Counted from the first letter of the stretch, positions 17,171 through 28,050 are shown. The stretch is 64,000 nt of DNA from Labilibaculum antarcticum (GCF_002356295.1 NZ_AP018042.1:1768361-1832360); one strand, 5' to 3'. Notes: generated by a model not told the origin, from the letters alone. Made by a program: numbers and translations.

Positions 17171-17863
17171 ATGATTAACACAGTAAACCTAAGCAAAGTA
17201 TTTAGAACCGATGAAATTGAAACTTTGGCTCTTAACAGTGTAAATCTGAAAATCAACAAAGGCGAATTTGTTGCCATTATGGGCCCATCGGGTTGCGGGA
17301 AATCTACCCTTATGAACATTCTGGGTTTGCTCGATAATCCTTCGGAAGGACAATACACTTTCGACAACACCGAAGTGGCAGGTTTAAAAGAAGGTCAGCG
17401 AACCGATTTACGAAAAGGAAACATTGGTTTTGTATTTCAAAGTTTTAACCTGATTGATGAGTTGAATGTATTCGAAAATGTGGAAATGCCCTTGGTTTAT
17501 CAGCGCATCAGCAGCAAAACCCGCAAAGAAATGGTGAATAAAGTGTTGGAACGCATGAACATGAGTCACCGTGCAAAACATTATCCTCAGCAACTATCAG
17601 GTGGACAGCAGCAACGTGTGGCCATTGCCCGTGCAGTGGTTTCCAACCCAGGATTAATCCTTGCCGATGAGCCAACAGGTAATCTGGACTCAAAAAACGG
17701 TCAGGAAGTAATGGAACTGCTTACCGAACTGAACCGCGAAGGAACAACAATCATCATGGTGACTCACTCCATTCAAGATGCCGGCTATGCCCACCGAATC
17801 ATTAATCTATTTGATGGAAAAGTTGTTATGGAAGAGAGTTTGGTGGGTGAGCATTCTTTATAG
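17171..17863 (+). CDS. ABC transporter ATP-binding protein, MacB type
   Basis: 230 aa. Walker A is GPSGCGKST (about 39-47), the Q-loop FQSFN, the signature LSGGQQQR, Walker [13 protein letters not shown] and the switch His TH. This nucleotide-binding domain is separate from the permease, unlike E. coli MacB where they are fused. It must serve one or more of the four downstream permeases, since no other ATPase gene is present in the operon. Immediately after its TAG stop lies the orphan permease tail, implying a fifth permease gene was once adjacent. Confidence 0.92.
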   Translation: MINTVNLSKVFRTDEIETLALNSVNLKINKGEFVAIMGPSGCGKSTLMNILGLLDNPSEGQYTFDNTEVAGLKEGQRTDLRKGNIGFVFQSFNLIDELNVFENVEMPLVYQRISSKTRKEMVNKVLERMNMSHRAKHYPQQLSGGQQQRVAIARAVVSNPGLILADEPTGNLDSKNGQEVMELLTELNREGTTIIMVTHSIQDAGYAHRIINLFDGKVVMEESLVGEHSL

Positions 17864-17865
17864 CC

Positions 17866-18012
17866 CCAAATTTTACGTGCAAAACAGAACTCAGCTGGTG
17901 GATATTTGCCTTGGCAGGAATCATTGCAATAGGAATTACACTGCTTACCGTTTCGTTTCAATCGTGGAGAGCGGCTACAAGGAATCCTGTGGAGAGTTTG
18001 AGGTACGAATAA
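17866..18012 (+). pseudogene. orphan 3' tail of an FtsX-type permease gene
   Basis: The in-frame reading is NFTC, then KTELSWWIFALAGIIAIG, and it ends with ATRNPVESLRYE and a stop at 18010-18012. This matches the last 45 or so residues of each of the four permeases that follow. The 132 bases from 17881 are nearly identical to 20281-20412 and 22699-22830. The rest of the gene is missing; the fragment begins right after the ATPase stop codon. It looks like the scar of a deletion or recombination between tandem permease copies. Confidence 0.88.
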
Positions 18013-18027
18013 ATAAAAAAGAAAATT

Positions 18028-20412
18028 ATGCTTTGGTATCATTTAAAATTATCCGTTTTACGCCTGCTTAAGAATAGAGCTTTTTCTGCAACCAACATAC
18101 TGGGTCTCAGCATTGGAATTGCTTCCTTTTTTGTCTTGTTCATTCATGTGCAAAACGAAAAAAGCTACGATAAGCATATCAACGATCATCAGAATATTTA
18201 CAGGGTAATTTCTACCCCATCGCACATAGATGATCCATGGGCTAGAAGTTTAGGATTTATAAAGGAAGCCTCTTCCAATTTTCCGGAAGTAGAAGACGCA
18301 ACACAATTTTCACATTGTCCAGTAGGAACCATTAAAATACATGAACAAATCGTATCACAAAAGGATATTTTATCGGTCGATACCAATTTCATGAACCTAT
18401 TTGGTATTGAAAGCCTTATTGGTAACCTATCTGAAATTACAAAACCCAATGTTGCCTTTATTTCAGAACGATTTGCAAAAAAATATTTTGAAAATAAAAA
18501 CCCAATCGGACAATACATTGATGTTGAGCGCTTGCAATACGGTAGAGACTTTGGGAAATATGAAATTATTGGTATCGTTAAAAACACACCCATCAAAACT
18601 CATTTTAATTGCGAAATTCTACTTTCTCAAAAAGGCTCCCTTGAAGAACGTTATACCTCTTTAACAGAAAGAAAAACTCAATGGGTTTACAACTACCTAA
18701 AATTGAAAAAAGGAGTTTCGCCTTCCATTGTTGAAGAAAAAATCCTCAATACATTCAATAATTCAAGCTTTAGACAAACCCGAGGACCTAAAGATTACAA
18801 ATTCAAGCTTGTAAAGCTTACCGATATTCACTTAAAATCCAATTTCAGATTTGAATTAAAAGAAAGCAACACAAAAATAAACATCAATTTATTCACAATA
18901 GTTGCCCTGGTTATATTACTAATTTCACTAATCAATTTTGTTAGCTTAATCACAGTAAACCTCTTCAAAAGGTCAAAAGAATTTGGACTGAAATCATCAA
19001 TCGGAGCTCACAGAAAACACTTATTGACTCAGGTTCTTATTGAAGTACTTCTTCTTTGTTTCTTATCAGTCATCATCTCCTTATTTCTGATTGAAATAAT
19101 AACACCTTACATTAATAATTTCTATGAAATTCAATTCGATGTTTTCTATTCCGAACCGATAATTTATACGGCAGCATTGGCTGTTCTACTATTTAGTGGG
19201 ATTTTAAGTATTCTTTTTGTGCGCTTTTTTATTTTAAACAATAATTCAACCAGTGATATTATTAAAGGCCACACATCTTTAAGTGGCAGGCACATTTTAC
19301 AACCATTAATGATTTTTCAAATCATGATCGTAATTGTGCTCATTTCATCTGCAATTTTGGTCAACAAACAAATCTCATACCTGCTCGATAAACCTCTTGG
19401 CTTTGCAAAAAACAATATTGTTGTTCTTAAGCTGACCGATTTTTCGAAAGACCCCAATGTATTTGCCAATGAGCTAAGAAAAAAATCACTCATCGAGTCA
19501 GTTGGGTTCACTATGCAACATTTTGGATATCCCACACAAACCATTTCACTGGAAGGTTTTGGGATTGAAGGAACCGCTGAAATGTCGATGGCTAATTATG
19601 ATTTTTTGAAAACCATGAACATTCCATTTATTCATAACTACATCAATATTTCAAAAGATACTATCGAAGGAATGGTGATCAACGAACACCTGTACAAAAG
19701 ATTGATGGAAAAACACCAAACTCTTGAGGATATGAATTCATACCGATCAGGAATACCTTTGGAGGCTGATCAGAGAAGAGTTGATATCATAGGAGTTGTG
19801 GCAGATTTCAATTATAGTTCTGCACACGATCAAATTGGCGACTATATTTTCATTATTGATGAATCCCGAAGCAGAGGCAGATTTATTCATGTTAGAGTAT
19901 CTCTAGGGAATATAAGAACAGCAATGAGCAGTATTCAGGAAGAGTGGCAAAAACACTATCCCAACCAAAAAATGGACTACTTCTTTATGGATGATAAAAT
20001 TGCACAGCAATACAAATCGGAGAACATTCTTAAACGAATTTTAATGAGTTTCTCTATCCTTGGCATTATCATCGGAATACTCGGAATTAGTGCACTCTCC
20101 TATTTTACCTCCGAACAACGAACCAAAGAAATAGGCATCCGTAAGGCAAATGGCGCTAAAACTCGCGAAATCATAACAATGCTAAACAAAGGATTTGCAA
20201 AATGGGTCGCTATTGCCTTCGTTTTGGCCTGCCCCATTGCCTGGTATGCCATGCACAAATGGCTCGAAAATTTTGCCTACAAAACAGAACTCAGCTGGTG
20301 GATATTTGCCTTGGCAGGATTAATAGCCATGGGAATTGCACTGCTTACGGTTTCGTTTCAATCCTGGAGAGCGGCAACAAGGAATCCTGTGGAGAGTTTG
20401 AGGTACGAATAA
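18028..20412 (+). CDS. MacB/FtsX-type ABC permease, tandem copy 1
   Basis: 794 aa, a double-length permease. An N-terminal helix (about 20-40) and a MacB-PCD domain are followed by a central group of helices (about 285-440). A second periplasmic domain and three C-terminal helices (about 680-790) complete it. The coupling motif is TKEIGIRKANGAKTREI. Such eight-helix permeases are widespread in Bacteroidota with separate ATPases and HlyD adaptors, where peptide or lipid export is assumed. The last 44 codons are nearly identical in DNA to those of copy 2 and to the orphan tail, while the rest is strongly diverged. Confidence 0.9.
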   Translation: MLWYHLKLSVLRLLKNRAFSATNILGLSIGIASFFVLFIHVQNEKSYDKHINDHQNIYRVISTPSHIDDPWARSLGFIKEASSNFPEVEDATQFSHCPVGTIKIHEQIVSQKDILSVDTNFMNLFGIESLIGNLSEITKPNVAFISERFAKKYFENKNPIGQYIDVERLQYGRDFGKYEIIGIVKNTPIKTHFNCEILLSQKGSLEERYTSLTERKTQWVYNYLKLKKGVSPSIVEEKILNTFNNSSFRQTRGPKDYKFKLVKLTDIHLKSNFRFELKESNTKININLFTIVALVILLISLINFVSLITVNLFKRSKEFGLKSSIGAHRKHLLTQVLIEVLLLCFLSVIISLFLIEIITPYINNFYEIQFDVFYSEPIIYTAALAVLLFSGILSILFVRFFILNNNSTSDIIKGHTSLSGRHILQPLMIFQIMIVIVLISSAILVNKQISYLLDKPLGFAKNNIVVLKLTDFSKDPNVFANELRKKSLIESVGFTMQHFGYPTQTISLEGFGIEGTAEMSMANYDFLKTMNIPFIHNYINISKDTIEGMVINEHLYKRLMEKHQTLEDMNSYRSGIPLEADQRRVDIIGVVADFNYSSAHDQIGDYIFIIDESRSRGRFIHVRVSLGNIRTAMSSIQEEWQKHYPNQKMDYFFMDDKIAQQYKSENILKRILMSFSILGIIIGILGISALSYFTSEQRTKEIGIRKANGAKTREIITMLNKGFAKWVAIAFVLACPIAWYAMHKWLENFAYKTELSWWIFALAGLIAMGIALLTVSFQSWRAATRNPVESLRYE

Positions 20413-20475
20413 TAACTATAATCCCTGAATAAAAGAAGATCTTAAAAATAGAGTATTTATAACACAGACAGTTAC

Positions 20476-22830
20476 ATGTTAAGTATTAAACTGATTATAC
20501 GCCAACTGTTACGTAGCCGTAATATAAGTTTCTTTAAACTCCTTTCTTTAGTGATTGGGTTTACGGTTTCGTTTCTCATTTTTACACATATAGCCTATCA
20601 ATTTACCTATGATGATTTTCATGCAGATGGTGATCAAATTTATCGTATTGGTTGTTTGTGGAACAATGATGGAATGGTAGATGATTCGCCTATCATCATT
20701 GCTCCTTTGGCAACAGCTTTAAAGGACAATATTCCTGAAATAGAAAACTATGCCTTGATAAAGAATTGTGGCAAAATGAGTTTCTCAACTATTGAAAATC
20801 ATTTTTCCGAAACCTGTATCTACGCAGATTCAACTTTCTTTAACTTTTTTAGTTTTCCGATAATTAAGAAATCAACAAAATATGAATTGAGAGGCGCACA
20901 CACTGTGATGATTTCAGAAAGTGTTTCGAAGAGATTTTTTGGAGATAAAGAAGCCGTGGGACAGCTAATCTATGATTCTAATAATAAAGCTTATCAGGTG
21001 GAGGGTGTTTTTGCAAATATTCCATCAAACAGTCATCTACAGTTTGATATTGCAATTTCATTTGAAACAATACGTGCAGAAAAAAAGTACTACACGGGTT
21101 GGGATGGTGGCGATAGTTTCACTGGCTACATCAAAACAATTCCTAATGCAAAGATTGCTGATATCGAATCAAAAATACCCAAAGTTATTGGTAAATATCT
21201 TGACACAAGTAAGGATGAAACCAGCAATCAAACTGAAACTTTCTATTTTCAAGAGTTGAAGGACGTTAACATTCGATATGATATCTACAAGAAGAATATC
21301 TTGATGATTTTGACCGCAGTAGGTGGTATTATTATTATCATCTCAGTTTTGAACTATGTTTTACTTTCTTTATCGTCTTTTCAAAAGAATTTATCTAAGC
21401 TCGGTGTTCAACAGTGTTTTGGAGCATCTAAAAAACAAATTATAAGCACTGTGGCTGCAGAGCATATCGGCTTTGTGGCTTTTGCGGTGCTGACTTCTAT
21501 TGTCTTATTAGCTCCCTTATCAAAATTCACGAGTCATTACTTGAACTGGACCAACCCAATTGATTTTAACAGCTATTCTATATTCTTTGTGAGTGTTATT
21601 ATTTGTCTGGGACTTTTGCTTTCTGTTGGCTTGCCCATATTAAAGCTATATAGACTTAAGTTTCAATTAATGAATACTAAGACGGATAGCAGCATCGAAT
21701 CAAAGGGAAAAAAAATACTACTAACTGCACAAATGACAGGTGTAATTACTTTGCTTATTATGCTTTTGTTTGTTTTTCGTCAGTTACAACATATCGAGCA
21801 TATCGATATGGGATATCGAACAAAAGGGTTGGCTTACATTGAGATGACTGGCGATGAAGCTAGAAAGAATTGTACGAAACTTTTGGATGAGTTAAGAAAG
21901 CAGTCTTTTGTAAATGATGTTAGTGCTTCAACCGATCTTCTTTTAAATTGGTTGAGTGGCAATAGTTATACGATACCAAGTGAAAGAGATAAGTATCATA
22001 TCAGCCGTTTTCTTCATGTCGATCGATACTTTTTCAAGGCTCTAGAAATGAAAATGGCAAAAGGCATGGACTTCTCCTCATTTTCAGAGAATGATCAACA
22101 AATTGTTGTTATCAACCAAAAGTTGGCTGAGCAGATGAATTGGGATAATCCTGTAGGCAAAACAATTATTGATAATAATGATAAAGAGTTTAGAGTTGTA
22201 GGAGTAACATGTGATTTTGTAATGGCTTCGGCACATGTGGAAAACATGCCGTGTGTTTTTTACAAACTACCAGAGCAGTACATACCTCAACATGCTAATT
22301 ATATTACAATTAATCTCAATAAAAATACGACATCACAACAATTAGATGATCTAAAGAATTTGCTGACTGTTATATCCCCAGATTATCCACTAAATCTATC
22401 CTTTTATGATATTCGTTTAGCACATCGATATGAAACGGAGAGGGAATTGCGAAAATCAATTTCCCTATTTAGTTTACTTGCTATCATTCTTGCAATAATA
22501 AGTCTTGTAGGATATATATCTCACGAAATTAATTTACGGACCAAAGAAATTGGTATCCGAAAAGTAAACGGAGCCAAAACATTTGAAGTAATCCATCTGT
22601 TGAATGTCAATTTCTTGACTTGGATTGCAATAGCCTTCATAATTGCATGCCCCGTATCCTGGTATGCTGTTAGCCTGTGGCTCGAGAATTTTGCCTACAA
22701 AACAGAACTCAGCTGGTGGATATTTGCCTTGGCAGGATTAATAGCCATGGGAATTGCATTGCTGACGGTTTCGTTTCAATCGTGGAGAGCGGCTACAAGG
22801 AATCCTGTGGAGAGTTTGAGGTACGAATAA
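20476..22830 (+). CDS. MacB/FtsX-type ABC permease, tandem copy 2
   Basis: 784 aa, with the same double MacB-PCD/FtsX layout as copy 1. The N-terminal helix is at about 18-38, central helices at about 275-430 and C-terminal helices from about 665. The coupling segment is TKEIGIRKVNGAKTFEV. The final 132 bases differ from those of copy 1 at only about four positions, although the two proteins are otherwise clearly diverged. It follows copy 1 by 63 bases. It shares the ATPase at 17171 and adaptor at 15845 by inference. Confidence 0.9.
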   Translation: MLSIKLIIRQLLRSRNISFFKLLSLVIGFTVSFLIFTHIAYQFTYDDFHADGDQIYRIGCLWNNDGMVDDSPIIIAPLATALKDNIPEIENYALIKNCGKMSFSTIENHFSETCIYADSTFFNFFSFPIIKKSTKYELRGAHTVMISESVSKRFFGDKEAVGQLIYDSNNKAYQVEGVFANIPSNSHLQFDIAISFETIRAEKKYYTGWDGGDSFTGYIKTIPNAKIADIESKIPKVIGKYLDTSKDETSNQTETFYFQELKDVNIRYDIYKKNILMILTAVGGIIIIISVLNYVLLSLSSFQKNLSKLGVQQCFGASKKQIISTVAAEHIGFVAFAVLTSIVLLAPLSKFTSHYLNWTNPIDFNSYSIFFVSVIICLGLLLSVGLPILKLYRLKFQLMNTKTDSSIESKGKKILLTAQMTGVITLLIMLLFVFRQLQHIEHIDMGYRTKGLAYIEMTGDEARKNCTKLLDELRKQSFVNDVSASTDLLLNWLSGNSYTIPSERDKYHISRFLHVDRYFFKALEMKMAKGMDFSSFSENDQQIVVINQKLAEQMNWDNPVGKTIIDNNDKEFRVVGVTCDFVMASAHVENMPCVFYKLPEQYIPQHANYITINLNKNTTSQQLDDLKNLLTVISPDYPLNLSFYDIRLAHRYETERELRKSISLFSLLAIILAIISLVGYISHEINLRTKEIGIRKVNGAKTFEVIHLLNVNFLTWIAIAFIIACPVSWYAVSLWLENFAYKTELSWWIFALAGLIAMGIALLTVSFQSWRAATRNPVESLRYE

Positions 22831-22869
22831 AAAATAATTACAGATCACCTATCAAAAATATAAAACAAC

Positions 22870-25302
22870 ATGAATCTATCCTTTTTTGCCTATCTGTTTA
22901 AAAGTGCTTTAAAGTTTATTTTTACGGATAAAAAAATTCTTTTCATTAAGATTTTTGGTCTAACAATAAGTCTTGCAGTCTCTTTACTCATTTTTAGCTA
23001 CGTTTATTTTGAACGAAGCTTTGATCAGTTTCATGAGAATTCTGAAAATATTTATCGGGTTGAAAGTAACTTTTACGAAGGAGATGAACTTACTGCGCAA
23101 TGGGGAACAAGTTCCTTTGGTTACGCCTCCGCCATGAAGGAAAACATGCCAGGAATAGAGAACTTTACAAGAATTGGCATCTATGAACAGAAGGGGGTTG
23201 TAAACTATGTGAATACCGACATTCTCTTTCGCGAAACCAAAATTACTTACTGTGAATCTTCCTTTTTTGAACTGTTTTCATTTAAACTTTTAAAGGGAAA
23301 CCCTGCCACAGCACTCAGCGAAAGAGGAAAGGTTGTCATTACTGAAGAAATAGCAGAAAAATACTTCGGTAAAGAAAATCCTGTTGGCAAGCTGTTAAAA
23401 TTTCGATGTCCGAGACGGGAGTTCGAATGTATCGTAAGTGGTGCTATTCAAAACTTCCCAAACAACTCGCATATCAAAATTGATTTCCTTGTGTCTTATC
23501 TCACCTTACCAAAGTGGGCACAAGAAACCTGGTATTTGCACGAGGCGTATTCTTATCTGCAATTGGCTCCTGGTACAAATCCAAATGATTTGGAAGCAGC
23601 ATTCCCAAAAATGTCCGATAAATACAAGTCAAAAAAAGCTTTGCAAAACAAAATATGGGGCATTGATCTTAAGCCACTTGAAAACATTCACCTTAGCCCG
23701 CAAAAACTATACGAAAAAGAAGACAAAGCAAATAAAACCTCTTTAAATTCGCTATTTCTAATCGGAATAGCCATTCTATTAATTGCAATTATTAATCTAA
23801 TAAACATTACAACTGCAAGTGCTTTAAAAAGAGCAAAAGAAGTAAGTCTCCGTAAGGTTTTTGGTGGGTATAAAAAACACCTGATTGCCCAATTTATGAT
23901 GGAAACTTTTATCGTAAACTCAATCGCCATACTCTTAAGTTTACTCATCCTATTGGGAACTAAAAATATGTTCATCGCCTTTTTCGATAAAAATATCGAT
24001 CTAAATTTATTTCTACTCCCATCGTTTTGGTTGAAACTACTTTTTGCGTTCATTATTGGCATTATCATTTCCGGAATATATCCATCCTTACTCCTTTCAT
24101 CTTTTAATCCTACAAGTGCTTTAAGAGGTAAGTTATCTCACTCAAAAGCATCTGTATCAATCAGAAAATCGCTAGTTGTAATCCAATTCATGCTTACAAT
24201 TACAATTATTATTGGGGTAATTGGAATCTCGAAACAAATCGTATACATGACCAATCAGGAATTGGGTATCGATATCAACAGCAAACTTGTAATTGAGTAT
24301 CCCGGCATGACCGAAGACAGAAACACTAAGGTCGAAAACTTTAGTAAGGAAATAAAGAAGATTCCAGGAATAGAAAATGTAACTGTATCCAGTTCGGTTC
24401 CTGGAGTTGAAGCAGGATACTTTTTTGCCAACAGACGAGTTGAAGATCCCAACGGAACACAGACCTATGAAATGATTGCTTCCGATGACGAATTTATCTC
24501 AACCTACAATATTGATGTAATTGCAGGCAGGGACTACATTAGGGACTCAAAAGCCGAAGCATTCAATATACTTGTGAACAAGCAGGGAGCTAAAACTTTT
24601 GGTTTTCAAACAATAGAAAATGCTGTTGGATCAAAAATTTTGCTGGAAGGACAAAATACTCCTTACGAAATCATTGGGGTCGTTAAAAATTTCCATCAGC
24701 AATCGCTAAAAAAAGCATTTCCTCCAATCGTAATTTTTCAACATCAACAAATTAATTGGATTCCTTTAAGTTCCATTAGTATCAAATTTGGAAAGAATAA
24801 CATTTCACTCCTAACAAACAAAATTAATTCAATTTGGAACAAACACTTTCCGGAAAGCACTTTTGACAGCTTCTTTTTAGATGAATTTTACGCAAAACAG
24901 TATCGACCGGAAAAAAAATTCCTGAGTATCCTAATTTGCTTTGCCATACTTTCAATTATAGTCGCCTTACTTGGCTTGTGGAGTTTAGCAATTTATGATA
25001 ATAGCCTGCGAATTAAAGAAATTGGTGTCCGAAAAGTAAATGGAGCCAAAACAGCTGAGGTTCTGCTAATGATTAACAAAGATTTTTTAAAATGGGTCAT
25101 TATTTCATTTATATTAGCCTGTCCAACAGCCTACTTAATAATGAACAGATGGCTAACTAATTTCGCTTACCGCACCGAATTATCATGGTGGATTTTCGCC
25201 ATCGCAGGACTTTTTGCAATTTTAATCGCAGTAGGCACAGTCACCATTCAATCGTGGCGGGCCGCTACGAGAAATCCTGTGGAGAGTTTGAGGTATGAAT
25301 AA
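22870..25302 (+). CDS. MacB/FtsX-type ABC permease, tandem copy 3
   Basis: 810 aa, the longest of the four. It has an N-terminal helix (about 22-42), a first MacB-PCD domain and central helices (about 290-450). A second periplasmic domain and three C-terminal helices from about 690 follow. The coupling motif is IKEIGVRKVNGAKTAEV. Its tail (TELSWWIFAIAG, then RAATRNPVESLRYE) matches the others in protein but is more diverged in DNA until the last 30 bases. It starts 39 bases after copy 2. Substrate unknown. Confidence 0.9.
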   Translation: MNLSFFAYLFKSALKFIFTDKKILFIKIFGLTISLAVSLLIFSYVYFERSFDQFHENSENIYRVESNFYEGDELTAQWGTSSFGYASAMKENMPGIENFTRIGIYEQKGVVNYVNTDILFRETKITYCESSFFELFSFKLLKGNPATALSERGKVVITEEIAEKYFGKENPVGKLLKFRCPRREFECIVSGAIQNFPNNSHIKIDFLVSYLTLPKWAQETWYLHEAYSYLQLAPGTNPNDLEAAFPKMSDKYKSKKALQNKIWGIDLKPLENIHLSPQKLYEKEDKANKTSLNSLFLIGIAILLIAIINLINITTASALKRAKEVSLRKVFGGYKKHLIAQFMMETFIVNSIAILLSLLILLGTKNMFIAFFDKNIDLNLFLLPSFWLKLLFAFIIGIIISGIYPSLLLSSFNPTSALRGKLSHSKASVSIRKSLVVIQFMLTITIIIGVIGISKQIVYMTNQELGIDINSKLVIEYPGMTEDRNTKVENFSKEIKKIPGIENVTVSSSVPGVEAGYFFANRRVEDPNGTQTYEMIASDDEFISTYNIDVIAGRDYIRDSKAEAFNILVNKQGAKTFGFQTIENAVGSKILLEGQNTPYEIIGVVKNFHQQSLKKAFPPIVIFQHQQINWIPLSSISIKFGKNNISLLTNKINSIWNKHFPESTFDSFFLDEFYAKQYRPEKKFLSILICFAILSIIVALLGLWSLAIYDNSLRIKEIGVRKVNGAKTAEVLLMINKDFLKWVIISFILACPTAYLIMNRWLTNFAYRTELSWWIFAIAGLFAILIAVGTVTIQSWRAATRNPVESLRYE

Positions 25303-25371
25303 ACTGAATGTAGCAAGACTTAAAAGTGAAATGCAATAACAAAATTAACGAAACTATTAAAAAAAAAGAAT

Positions 25372-27738
25372 ATGGATCTTCCTCTAAACCTGACGTTAGC
25401 AATCCGAAATATCTTCAAGAAGAAGACACAATCGATAATAAGTATTTTAGGATTGGGCATTGGTGTAGGCTGTGTCTTTCTTTTGATGCTGCTTTACATC
25501 CATGAAAACTCATTCAATGGCTCCATACCAAACGAGCAATTAATCTACAGAGTGTTGCAAGGCAACGATTGTCGTACGTCATTCCCATTGGCAAATACAA
25601 TTAAAGATGAAATTCCTTTGGTTGATAATTATTTTAGATATTATCAAACCGCCGATATTGAACTAAAAGATTCCCGCAATGAAATTCAACAAGATCATCG
25701 GTTTGCTTTTGCGGATGCCAGCATTTTTGATTGTCTTGGTATTCAGTTTATACAGGGAAAACCGGCCCAAACAAAATCAGATGTTTGTATCTCTCAAGCA
25801 ATCGCAAAAAAATACTTTAACAGCACCGAAGTCTGCAATCAGTTTCTAAAAATTAAGCTAAACAATCAATTTATATCCTTACGGATTACGGGTATTTTCA
25901 AAAATTTCCCAGCCAATTCTACTTTTAATGCCAATTTCATTGCCGACATTGATTTAACACAAGAAGTGCTCAGTCACAATCAGAAAATGTACGGGCATTA
26001 CGGACAAGAGAACGAAGAGTTTAAAGATTGGAATCACTTTCCGTTTCATAGCTACCTGCTCCTGAATCCAAAAGCAAATCCAGAAGCGATTGTTCACAAT
26101 ATCCAAAACTATAAAGAACGTACCAATCACGAGCAGCGTAAAACGATGGATTTTAGTTTGCAGCCAATTACCGATATCTACTTAAAATCAGCTGAGGTTA
26201 ACGGAGATACATTTACGCCTGCAGGAAATTCGAAGCAGTTAATCTATTTTTTGGCCATTGCCTTGTTTATTTTACTCATCGCAATTGTCAATTACATTTT
26301 TCTTACCAAAGCAAAAATTGGTGTGCGATTAAAAGAGTTGGGAACCCAAAAAGCATTGGGAGCCTCAAGTGTTTCCATCAAAAAACAAATCTTACTCGAG
26401 TCAAATCTAATTTCCTTCATTAGCCTTGTTCCCGCTTTTTTCATTCTTGCTCTTGGTATTCCTTTTTTGAATGCAACTCTTGACCGAAGTTTGAGTTTCG
26501 AATTATTTTCGATGTGGCAGGTATGGTCCTTGTTGATTATCATTATTTTGCTTACCGGTTCTGTTGCAGGAATGGCCATTGGTATTCATGTTTCCAAAGT
26601 TTCAACCGTGCTGCTGCTTTTAGGTAAAGTTTCACAAACACCAAAAATAAAATCATGGAACAACTCCTTTCTGAGTTTGCATTTTACCATATTTATTGTT
26701 TTGATTATTGGTGTTATTACCGTAAAAAAACAGCTTCATTATGCTCAAACCGGGTCCCAAAACATTAATCCCGAAAATATAATTATCTGCGAATTAAACT
26801 CTCCTGAATTAAGCAATCAGTTTAATGTAATACAAACCGAAGTGGGCAAAATCCCCGGGGTTATGAATTCTGCCGGGTCTTCTTTTATTCCCCCCTTTAA
26901 TAACTTTCTTCCTGTAAATTTGCAATACGAAAATGAAAGAATTCAATTTGACGGATTGATTATGGGTGAGGGCATGATCGAACTTCTAGAGCTTACTATT
27001 ATGGAAGGAGAAAGTTTTGGAAACTTCCGCACCGATCAAACGGAAATGATTTTTAATGAGTCGGCAGCCAAGAAATATAATCTGAAAGCAGGTGAAATAT
27101 TTAATGGATGCTATGTAAAAGGAATCGTAAAAGATTTTAATGCTCACTCTTTGAGACGAATGATTCAACCCATGGTTATTCTTCAACAAGACCCTAAAAA
27201 AATGAGTCTGTTTGCCATCAAAACAACAGGCAAAAATGATAAGACAATTACAGAGTCTGTTCAAAAAATATTTAAAGAGATTTCTCCAGATAAAATGGTA
27301 AGAGTCTATTCTCTTTCGGATCAGATTACAGAATTCTACCAAACAGAACAACAACAGGCAAAACTAATCAGTGCCTTCTCCCTGCTTGCAATTGTGCTTT
27401 CGGTAATGGGATTATTAGGAATGGTACTTAACACCATCTCCATAAAAACAAAAGAAATCGGTATCCGAAAAGTGAACGGAGCTAAAACCTACGAAATAAT
27501 AAGCATGCTAAACAAAGAATTTGCAAAATGGATAGTCATCGCATTTCTTATTGCATGCCCCATAGCCTTTTACGTTATGAACAAATGGCTCGAAAACTTT
27601 GCCTACAAAACAGAACTTTCATGGTGGATTTTTGCCTTGGCAGGGATTATCGCCATAGGAATTACTCTACTAACGGTTTCTTTTCAGTCGTGGAGAGTGG
27701 CAACAAGAAATCCGGTGGAATCGCTTCGTTATGAGTAA
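25372..27738 (+). CDS. MacB/FtsX-type ABC permease, tandem copy 4
   Basis: 788 aa, with the same eight-helix architecture. The N-terminal helix is at about 22-42, central helices at about 285-430, the C-terminal group from about 670, and the coupling motif is TKEIGIRKVNGAKTYEI. The C-terminal protein sequence (ALAGIIAIGITLLTVSFQSW) is closest to the orphan tail at 17866, although its codons differ. It is the last gene of the sigma-54-controlled cluster and is followed by the hairpin repeats of the 3.4 kb family. Confidence 0.9.
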   Translation: MDLPLNLTLAIRNIFKKKTQSIISILGLGIGVGCVFLLMLLYIHENSFNGSIPNEQLIYRVLQGNDCRTSFPLANTIKDEIPLVDNYFRYYQTADIELKDSRNEIQQDHRFAFADASIFDCLGIQFIQGKPAQTKSDVCISQAIAKKYFNSTEVCNQFLKIKLNNQFISLRITGIFKNFPANSTFNANFIADIDLTQEVLSHNQKMYGHYGQENEEFKDWNHFPFHSYLLLNPKANPEAIVHNIQNYKERTNHEQRKTMDFSLQPITDIYLKSAEVNGDTFTPAGNSKQLIYFLAIALFILLIAIVNYIFLTKAKIGVRLKELGTQKALGASSVSIKKQILLESNLISFISLVPAFFILALGIPFLNATLDRSLSFELFSMWQVWSLLIIIILLTGSVAGMAIGIHVSKVSTVLLLLGKVSQTPKIKSWNNSFLSLHFTIFIVLIIGVITVKKQLHYAQTGSQNINPENIIICELNSPELSNQFNVIQTEVGKIPGVMNSAGSSFIPPFNNFLPVNLQYENERIQFDGLIMGEGMIELLELTIMEGESFGNFRTDQTEMIFNESAAKKYNLKAGEIFNGCYVKGIVKDFNAHSLRRMIQPMVILQQDPKKMSLFAIKTTGKNDKTITESVQKIFKEISPDKMVRVYSLSDQITEFYQTEQQQAKLISAFSLLAIVLSVMGLLGMVLNTISIKTKEIGIRKVNGAKTYEIISMLNKEFAKWIVIAFLIACPIAFYVMNKWLENFAYKTELSWWIFALAGIIAIGITLLTVSFQSWRVATRNPVESLRYE

Positions 27739-27744
27739 ATACTA

Positions 27745-28050
27745 TTAAAAATCCCCGGGTTAAAACCCGAGGCAAAGAATATTTCCAAATGTGACAGATA
27801 AACTTTCGTATTAAAAACAAAAAAATAATAAAAACCTCACAAATCACTTTGCCCTCTGCTTTAGCTGGGGCAATTGAACAGCTCAAAATCCCTAAACAAA
27901 ATAAATGATCAAATACTTACTTACAAATCCTCTGGCTAAAGCCAAAGGCAATGGATGAATAATCATTGCTATGAACAATATCATTTGTCCCCTGCTTTAG
28001 CTGGGGCAATCACATTAAAAATCCCCGGGTTAAAACCCGAGGCAATGGAT
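27745..28050. repeat. paired-hairpin repeats after the permease operon
   Basis: Two CCCCGGGTTAAAACCCGAGG hairpins (27751 and 28021) enclose one complete element (about 27922-28008) and a right half-element (about 27848-27875). The family is the same as at 3.4 and 12 kb, with a sequence variant of the left stem. The cluster sits between convergent genes and could also act as a bidirectional terminator. No gene is seen from 27739 to 28169. Confidence 0.8.
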
